From NCBI GenBank assembly GCA_039720395.1, contig CM077834.1:1240001-1304000 (forward strand): a DNA stretch of 64,000 nt, in the 5' to 3' direction. Positions 56,448-64,000 of this stretch are shown here, piece after piece (the first letter of the stretch is position 1; every line of letters starts with the position of its first letter). Origin of the DNA: Liquidambar formosana. Taxonomy: Eukaryota > Streptophyta > Magnoliopsida > Saxifragales > Altingiaceae. Below the pieces are notes generated by a model. That model saw only the letters and a list, made by a program, of their open reading frames with translations. It was not told where the DNA came from and ran no database searches. Both the position numbers and the translations under genes were made by a program.

Positions 56448-57284
56448 TCAAATTGATAATTGAAAATATTTGATCAAAAAGAAAAGGAATGAAGAAAAGT
56501 AGAAAAGGAAAGTGAAGAGAGAGATGTCTTGTTGTAAGTGTATTGGAGGAGTGTCATCCCAGTCTCGAAAGTGTGTTGGAGGAGCGTCCTCTCTTGCTCG
56601 GAAGTGAGTTGAAGGAGTATCCTCCCAGTCTCGAAAGTGTGTCGAAGGAGTGTTTTCTCTTATTCGAAAACGTGTCAGAGGAGTGTCGTGTCTTACTAGT
56701 GTTCCATACTGCCAGGGCATGCCTAGGGCAGTATCCGTGATTCCTCGAATATTACTTGATGAACCAGGATTCGGAGTTGACTCGTCTATCCTGTTTAATA
56801 CTTCCACGCTTACTATGGTTGCCCGGCCAACTTTCTTAGTCAATAACCTGATCAAACTGCCCGAATCGACTCCATCTCCGATCACCACCAACCGGTCTCC
56901 ATTTGCCCCTTCTATCGCCACCGAGATCACACCTGTTCCACAATCATAACAAACTCAAATTCAATCAACAAATTGAACCAACATGGTTGTTGATTACTAA
57001 ATTTTTTTTATATTTGGAAAAAAAAAAAAAAAACCAGCATACTCTTACCCTTGTTCAATGAAGTTAAAAATTGATGCATACCTTCTGCCTCAGCAGCATG
57101 CTTCATGGCGGTGGATCTGCATCCGCTGCAGGTCATATGCACCTTCATAACTATCTTTTGCTGCAATATGCCAAAGGTATATCCAACTGCATTAGCTCGA
57201 ACAGCAAAATCCATTCTAATTTACTCCCCCCCACCCCCCCAAAAAAAAAAAAAACAAAAAAAAAAAACAAATCCTTACCCACAT
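56448..57284 (-). CDS. HIPP-family HMA protein F with 11-residue repeats and hydrophobic tail, no CaaX
   Basis: A 189-residue protein from exon 1 57279-57284 (ATGTGG), exon 2 57082-57160 and exon 3 56448-56932, introns of 118 and 149 bp. Residues 3-70 are an HMA domain with the most canonical metal loop of the set, MTCSGC, in KIVMKVHMTCSGCRSTAMKH, followed by VISVAIEGANGDRLVVIGDG and a LIRLLTKKVG helix. The C-terminal half is unlike the paralogues: a ~35-residue linker, then four or so 11-residue repeats (HFRDWEDTPST, HFRAREDAPPT, HFRDWDDTPPI), and finally LFTFLFYFSSFLFFLIKYFQ LSI, which would serve as a C-terminal membrane anchor. There is no CaaX box. The repeats come from a 33-bp minisatellite, and the hydrophobic end from a purine-rich non-coding-like stretch, so the tail may be a recent accident. 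Pseudogene E is its sister. Confidence 0.75.
56536..56700 (-). repeat. 33-bp minisatellite in exon 3 of gene F, five units
   Basis: Units start like 'aagtgtgttggaggagcg' on the plus strand and are all 33 bp. The same array in E has nine units, so copy number differs between the paralogues. Confidence 0.85.
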
Positions 57285-57384
57285 GTTTTCCGGGTAATTA
57301 ATAAACCAAAGGCAGCTTTAATTTGTGAGAGAATCTCTGTTGTCTGAATCTGTGGTAATGGAGAGAGAGAACATAATGGATCTG

Positions 57385-57392
57385 TTTATATA
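57385..57392 (-). promoter_or_regulatory. TATA box of gene F
   Basis: TATATAAA on the minus strand, 101 bp before the ATG. Confidence 0.65.
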
Positions 57393-57417
57393 CTAGAGCT
57401 TAAATGTTGGACACACC

Positions 57418-57434
57418 ACATACGCGGTCCATGG
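57418..57434 (-). promoter_or_regulatory. Conserved CGCG box upstream of gene F
   Basis: The plus strand reads ACATACGCGGTCCATGG; the ATACGCGGTCCAT core is identical to G and H. It is 26 bp upstream of the TATA box. Confidence 0.5.
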
Positions 57435-57439
57435 AGAAT

Positions 57440-58030
57440 TATATTATTATTGTTTTTCTTGGGAAGAAGCTGCCTTACAGAGTTGCAGAGACAGAGTCCT
57501 CTATAGATAGTAGTGTGAAATGGAAATGGCAGGGGCATCTTTTTTTTTTTCTTCTTTAGGTGATATATTTAATATTTTTATCTTGAACTTCTTATGTGAT
57601 TTAATATATTTTAATTTGATGATCGAGCATAGTCACTGCACGGTGCCCAAATGCCCTATAATTGGAATTTGACCATAGTTGACTTCAACATTAAGTGGGA
57701 CCAAACTTTAATGTAATTTAATGGACGGATAGGGACAATTTGAACATGAATATTGTAGAGCAGCTGTTTTTGGGAGAAAATTTTAAGGTCTCTTGCATGC
57801 TGCAATATTCAATCACGTCGTTCCATTTCTTATATTTCGGGTCAAATCATATTTATTGCTATGAAAATTTTCGTTACAGCTATCATCACTCTGGAGGATT
57901 TGGTCGTCACAATCCCCCTCGTACTCGTCAAAAGTTGTGGGGAATTGGAAACATATGACACATCACACATCGGCCCTTAAACTTAGATTAGGTCTTTGCT
58001 CATCTAATTATTAAAAAAAATTGTAATTTT
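57440..58030. other. Upstream region of gene F, no further gene
   Basis: Contains 'cacggtgcccaa' and 'gttgacttcaac', which match distal promoter words of C, D and G (the latter includes TTGAC, a W-box core). Otherwise nothing recognised. Confidence 0.5.
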
Positions 58031-58034
58031 TTTT

Positions 58035-58438
58035 GGGAACGGCTATTGCAACCTCCCATTTTTATCACCCCATTTCCCTCCCATCTTTTAAGTTTTTAAA
58101 GTTTTATACAAAATATAAAATGTTTTTATGAAAACAAGACAAAATGTTCAATAAAAAACATTATTTTGAACAACTTTATAGAAGAAAGTTTTTCCTAAAT
58201 CTATCGTTTAAAAATACTTTTTACTCATTTATAGCCTTTATTTCATTTTTTGCCAAAAGTTTACTTAAATGATAGATTTTAGAAAAACTTTATTCTACAA
58301 AGTTGTTCAAAATGATATTTTATAATAGACCAAGTGGCCGGTTTTTGTAAAAACCTTTTATATTTTTCATGAAATCTTAAAAACTAAAAAAAAAGAAAGA
58401 TGGGGTGATAAAAATGGAGGGTTGCAATAGCCGTTCCC
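58035..58438. mobile_element. Foldback MITE with GGGAACGGCTATTGCAACC ends
   Basis: Both ends are well preserved (GGGAACGGCTATTGCAACC and GGTTGCAATAGCCGTTCCC) and the two halves form a long hairpin. ATTTTTTTT at 58026-58034 and ATTTTTTTA at 58439-58447 are a 9-bp target duplication with one mismatch. Same family as 10325-10721. Confidence 0.85.
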
Positions 58439-59970
58439 ATTTTTTTAAAACCTATTACAAGGGTACAAATTAAGTTGGGACCTTTTCCTTTGGCAAAATT
58501 TTAGAGCCCCATGCGAATGCATGAGTGACGTTACCTCAAGACCGGGCCTGAGTGGGGTTTGTTTTTGGTTGGTTGTCGTCTTAAATTTTTTGTTGTTGTT
58601 TGTGTGGGCCTTTTAGGGGCCGGTTCTTTTTAGTTTTATTAGTTCATTTTGATTGCTTGGGATTGGGGTCTTCGTCTCTTTCTCTAGGGGTTTTTGGTGA
58701 TGCTTGTGCTATTGTTGAGTAAAAAAAAAACTCGTGAAGTCCCAAGGTTGGGAAGCTATTACTTCCACGCTGGCCTCATCTCTTGTTAGGGGATCAGTAT
58801 ACAAAGGTCAAGACGCTTTGAGCTTCAACAATACTAGAAGCCGCACCCAACCCTTCCTCGATCACTTGCAACCATGGTAATTAAAGAGATGCTATAGATA
58901 GGGTTTCAAGGGGTATCTATCATCATTGTTTTTCTCCCAATATATCATCACCTCTTCCATGAAGCAAGCATCTGTGGAAATTAAAAAAGATGAATCAACC
59001 TGTTCAGGGTTCCAAAAATCCTGGACATTACAATCTTTCCTGTTCCCTAGCCTCTTCTTGTAGGTTGTTTGTTTGTTGTTTTGGATGTACAGAAAATTAA
59101 TCTTGGGAGGCTAGGTTTATAAATTCCTTTGGTAGATTGTTCAATAGATTTTGGGGTCAAAGTCAAATCTTTGACCCAAAAAGTCAAAAGAAATTTTGTT
59201 CATTGATATCTAATCATGATGTGAGAAGAATTACAGAAGCAACCGCATATGGATGGAAAACCCTCTCGAAGCCACAACAAATCTGTATGGTTGGACCACC
59301 CTCGCAAGTCCCTCAACAAATTTGTATGGTTGGATCATCAATTCGACCGTTCGACATACTCCACTAGAAAGCCTTTTTTGGGGCCATTAGGCCCACTTTC
59401 CATCAAAAGTTGATTTGCTAAAATCTCATAATGATCTAAGAAGAGTTATGGTGAGTAGTACCATACATCAATAGAGATAGAGACGGAACTATACTCAGGC
59501 CTGGGGTGGCCATGGCCCCACTCACTTCCAAAAAATTGTCTTGAAAAAGTATTTTTTGGTGACTAGATTTGAAGCTAATACCAAAACAAGGTATTACATG
59601 TTAATTTGTTACAAATTGATTATCAACCTACTATGAAATGACTACTATGGGTTTGGTTTTGGTATTACATTGCTAAATGGTCACCAAAACGTAATTTATT
59701 AGTTTCACCTTTTTAGGCACAATCGACCAATGATCCCTCCCAATCAGTGTAATGGTTCCTCAAATGATCTCTTAAAAGTCAAATAGGCAACTTACACCTA
59801 AGGAAAAAAAGCTAGAATTAATATATACAAAAGGTAAAATGTTCAAAATAATCAACCAAAAACAAATACATTCTCCTATCGATCGTTTTAGCCCTTTTTT
59901 TAAAAAATTTTACATTGAATTTATCCTAGATTTCTTTCAAACAAAATCTTTGAGCACACTAGAGAGTAAC
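58439..59970. other. Intergenic, no gene recognised
   Basis: A T/G-rich stretch at 58560-58720 ending in an A-run (58722-58730) may be a LINE 3' end. 59480-59700 has fragments similar to the hAT-like MITEs at 17260 and 53039. No coding sequence. Confidence 0.4.
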
Positions 59971-59972
59971 AG

Positions 59973-62900
59973 TTGTTGGAAATATTAAACAAAAACATGG
60001 ATGTCGAAAATCAAAATATGCAAAAATATAATTTATAATAAAAGAAATAGACTTATCGATTGAGGCGTGTGCGAACACTGTCCTTAAGAGTTGATTTGCG
60101 CCCCTCGGAGTGAATCACTCGGTGCATATAGGTCCTCTAACGCCCCAACCCTCCAGGATACAACAATCGTGTTCCTTGTACACGTGCACTCGCAAGTACA
60201 AGGAACCGAACAGCTCCAGATCGTTCCATGGAAAATATTCAACAAAAAAAATTGAAGAAAGATAGAAAAATTTTAATGAAAAGAAGTTTATACATAGAGA
60301 GAAAAAAAAAGAATTGAAAAACTTTCTAAAACTCTTGTAGTTTTTTCATTCCAAAGAAGAAGAAGAAGAAGATGATCATTAAAAACTATATATCAAATGG
60401 TGGAAAAAACCATTTTCTTTTTATCTTACAAAGGAATATGTAACCCCCCAATAATTATATGCCCACTAACTCATAATAATGGACAAAATTAGTAAATGAC
60501 ATGATGGTCATAATATCACAAAATAATTAATAATAATTTGAATCACACATTTTTTATTTTATTTATAAAAAATACAACAATCCCCCACATGATTCAAATT
60601 ATATAACAAAAAGTATAAGGAACATGAGAATGCAATGCATCGGTAGTGGTGTCTTTTGGACTATGAACCATACCTAGGATATGTGAGTGTGACCTACAGA
60701 AATAAGGTGAAACTATAAGTTTCTATGAACCAAAATTTCTTCTTATAGATCAGTCAACTCACAACCCACATATTATCCTCGAAATCTAAGCTGTTCTAAT
60801 CGGGGTGGCACGAATAGGCCATGCGCCGTACCTGGATATTCATGAGTGCTCTAGAGAACCTGCCTAAGCTCTCATAGGAAGCAGCCCCACTTCCACACCC
60901 ATATAGGTGGATCCATCAAGTGTGCACTACAACTAAACACACCACCCAAATAGGACTATGGAATCCATTAAGAGTTAAAACTCAACCTTAAACGTTGCAG
61001 TTTGCACTATCTACACCATAGGAAGGGACACTCAAAATATATTATATAAATGATAGTGCACTCCAAGTCAACCAGTAACTTGTTATTACCCATATGAACC
61101 TACTTCCTGGGATCTCCATTCACATAGGTTGGGTTACCATCACTGTTGACCCTTGTTATAGGCATAAGTCCCATTCCCCTCGATGTATTATTCACTAAAA
61201 AGTGAATTAGTCAGAAGTTTAATAATTCTCATCTCTGACTCTCTAAACAACTCCTATTTAATATTGTGTTTCTAAGCACTACCCCATAAAATTATTTGCT
61301 CGAGCCAACAAATAATGAATAAGCACAAATCTCATTCATAAATATATAATTGTTGAGATTTTTTCTCTCAACACTCTCATAGCTTTTTATAAGCCAAGTC
61401 ATCAATTCCAACCTCCAAAGTGGACAATGAGACATATCATCTTGGATAATTCCAAGGCACCATACCATATAGGCAATATAGGTCCACACATGGATTTCTT
61501 CTCATTTGAATCAAAGATTCAATCATCATCATCATCATCATCATCATAATCTGCAAATAATATAAGAAATCCATAAAATTGATGACTACTAAGAAAGTCG
61601 GGTGCACATATTACCTTTAATAATTTTTAAGTAAATATACCTCTCAGAAAGGGATATTCAAATTATGTGAGATGAATCATTGATTCATCTCACATCATTA
61701 TATCATCAAATATTTAAATAAAAATATGCTATACAATACTCATAAATTTTCAAAAATCATCATCATGATTTCTTTGAATCTCAATATTCAGTAATAACTT
61801 TGGTCAGTGCAACAATATAAATAAGTATATATATGACCAATAATTTTAAAACATTTCCTTAGCCTCTGAATAACATAGTAATTCTCAAAATAATTAATAA
61901 TTCACATATGGCATTCCCTCAATATATCACGTATAATTTCAATAGGTCTGAACTAACCCCATTTTCATCAATGAAAATCATAATACTCATTTTATCTCTT
62001 TTTATTAATAAGAGACCAACATATAATATATTGAGAGAATTCAATAATTTGTAAATTTAAAAATAAATACACATTCTCACGTAAAATGTGTCTTCGCAAG
62101 ATGTGCCCCCACAATTCAAGATATAATGTTTTGTTTACTAATTTCAATGCAATTGTAGCATTCGCATGAACAGCACATCTTATAATTTCCATGTAAATTA
62201 TATTCATATAAAACAAATTTAAAAGTATATTTATTTTTCTATTGTCACACAATATATTTGTAATTGGACTCTTCAATTAGAAATTGAAATTTTGGATCGC
62301 GAGAAAAAATTATAATCATGTCAACATATGATATTGCTATTCTAATCTCAGAAAATTAAATAGCATGAAAAATATTTATTTTGCGTATGACATGTCTCTA
62401 GAAAATCCATACTTAAATTTATCAATAATATAATAATCTCGCCTCACATAATATTTTTCACATTTTTAAGAGATCCAAAAATATATGAGATGTGTATTTT
62501 TCTAATAATAACAAACTGATAGAGTAATACACCTTAAATCATACAAATATATCCAAATTACTCGGAATCAAATTTCTCAAAATTTTAAAAATGAGAAATT
62601 ACGTTCATAATAAAAATTCATATGTGACTTAACAACCAAATAACAAATGGTTAAAAACCATTCAGAAAACACGTTATTTTTTAATCTCATTTAACTTCAG
62701 TTGGCTTACCAATTTTTTCTTCTTTTTTTTCATTTTTTTTTTAAAATAAATAAATTTATCAAATTCGATATTGTCAACCCCCACAGTTGACCATACACGT
62801 ATTTTTTTTTTTATTTAAAATAATTCTCATTATTTAAAAGACTATACATGTAAGCATCTAAATTCAAAATAAAATTTTGACAAAAAAATCTCATTTATCA

Positions 62901-64000
62901 TCTCATCGTCAAATTTTATTTTCACTATGTACATGAAAAAAAACCATACTCACATACAACATCCAAATTATATAAATATTTAAATATGACAATAGTATAA
63001 TCTTTCAACCCATATTTAAAATGATAAGATTTATAAATATCATGCTCTCACAATTAAATTCAATCAACTTTGTATTGACTAAGAAGATATATGAATTTAA
63101 AATCTCTTTAAGCATGATAAATGAAATGTTAATTGGTAACATATATTCACTTTAATTACCCTTTGGTTTGAGATATTAATCAAATAAATAATTAAAGAAA
63201 ATTATTATTGCAATTAAAGACATAGATTTATAACCGAACTCTAACAGTCAAAAGAATTTAATAGTATAATCATCATCAATATTTAATAATCCAACGGTGA
63301 CAAAAATTTAACCCCAAGAGTCAAACATTAAATTTCTAACGGCTATAAAAATTTTAATAGTCAATTGGTTACAAAAATAAATAATCAATTGATTAGCAAT
63401 AATCAAACGTTATTGCTGAAAATTAAATCAAATTTAATTAATATCATAAATTCTGTAACCGAATATAACAATTAACTCCACTAAATCCAAGACTTAGAAA
63501 TTAATAAAATTATGTTACTCTTTGAATTTTGAAAAATTCATTAAGAATATAATAATTTCATGGAGGTAGCATTTATACAATTAAATTTGAAAGCAACCCC
63601 CCACAAATTCAAGCACTATGAAAATGATATAATTTTGATATCAAAAATAAAATAATATGCGTGATCAAAATTTTCAAATTCACAAGTGAATAGGATACAT
63701 CCATTTGTGTAATTAAACTATAATGGATATTGAAAAACTCTTATAAATTTATAATTCCCAATACAAGAATTATCACAACATGAATATATAATCGTGACAT
63801 ATAATTTAAACAAAATTTGTATTTGCTTCTAAAATCATAATTATTATATATACATCATCGTGAATTTCAATCCATATGTGAACGTTCTCTAAATTAATAT
63901 AACACCAATTTTATTTTTCATTTTCTCACGTAAGATTAATTTCTAAAACATTGTTTCATATTAAATCAGAAAATTCAGATTTAATTGATGTAGTAGAAGG
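59973..64000. other. Long AT-rich non-coding tract, possibly an LTR retrotransposon part
   Basis: TGTTGGAAATATTAAAC at 59973 looks like the start of a plant LTR. 60060-61500 is of higher complexity and GC than the rest, as in long LTRs or leader regions. From about 61550 to the window end the sequence is very AT-rich with no frame above about 95 codons and no gag-pol motif. An (ATC)8 run lies at 61522-61547. No second LTR is visible in the window, so the assignment is tentative. Confidence 0.3.

Noticed and set aside
1..64000. Integrated HMA decoy in an NLR immune receptor
   Set aside because: HMA sequences here always have the small HIPP exon structure; no NB-ARC (P-loop, GLPL, MHD) or leucine-rich repeat sequence was found.
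1..64000. CRISPR array, bacterial operon or phage
   Set aside because: Repeats are tandem or dispersed without unique equal spacers, and genes have plant introns; nothing bacterial is present.

Overview
The window looks like nuclear DNA of a flowering plant, most likely a woody eudicot; genus and species cannot be read from it. The reasons are small intron-containing genes with GT..AG introns, isoprenylated heavy-metal-associated (HMA) proteins that occur only in plants, an AT-rich background, and many plant-type transposons (CACTA, Mutator-like, hAT, PIF/Harbinger, Helitron, LINE, SINE, LTR). A run of exactly 100 N at 6507-6606 shows it comes from an assembled scaffold.

The real genes are one dispersed cluster of small HIPP-type genes (heavy metal-associated isoprenylated plant proteins). 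Each has three coding exons: a two-codon exon 1, a ~79-nt exon 2 carrying the MxCxxC half of the HMA domain, and a long exon 3 with the rest of the domain and usually a C-terminal CaaX box (CSIM or CPIM). Eight copies are recognisable. D (21838-22639, -), H (48132-48794, -) and F (56448-57284, -) have open frames. C (13808-14549, -) and G (41624-42271, -) have the full structure but a frameshift. E (20213-20580, -) has lost exons 1 and 2. A (7122-7619, +) and B (26314-26823, +) are pseudogenes sharing the same lesions. Two further downstream flanks without a gene (about 23325 and 32535) mark lost copies. F and E differ from the rest: exon 3 runs into a 33-bp minisatellite coding an 11-residue repeat, and F ends in a hydrophobic segment instead of CaaX.

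Layout: 1-6506 is repeats (PIF/Harbinger-like elements, a foldback element, a 2.7-kb solo LTR with TTATC target duplications). 6607-8330 is the pseudogene A block. About 8890-18060 is duplicated unit 1 (gene C), and 18060-20640 a separate duplicated block ending in E. About 20905-25680 is unit 2 (gene D), and 25735-27545 the pseudogene B block. About 27545-41160 holds two more copies of the C/D upstream region; one carries a 5'-truncated LINE, and the other a Mutator-like element (33041-38938) into which a 4.5-kb CACTA element (34389-38857) has jumped. 41160-57300 holds G, H and F with a Helitron and various small elements. 57300-64000 is non-coding and AT-rich, with one more foldback element and possibly part of a long LTR.

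Two things stand out. The CACTA element carries splice-bordered exons of unrelated host genes: one with the CGHC redox motif of a protein disulfide isomerase, one with a G-patch motif. The duplicated units also supply ready-made empty sites that delimit a Harbinger element, a Helitron, an hAT element, a foldback MITE and two LINE-type insertions to within a few bases. The genes do not form a pathway; they are paralogues diverging by gene conversion, truncation and transposon activity. Their promoters keep a shared TATA box, and an upstream box that is intact only in F, G and H.
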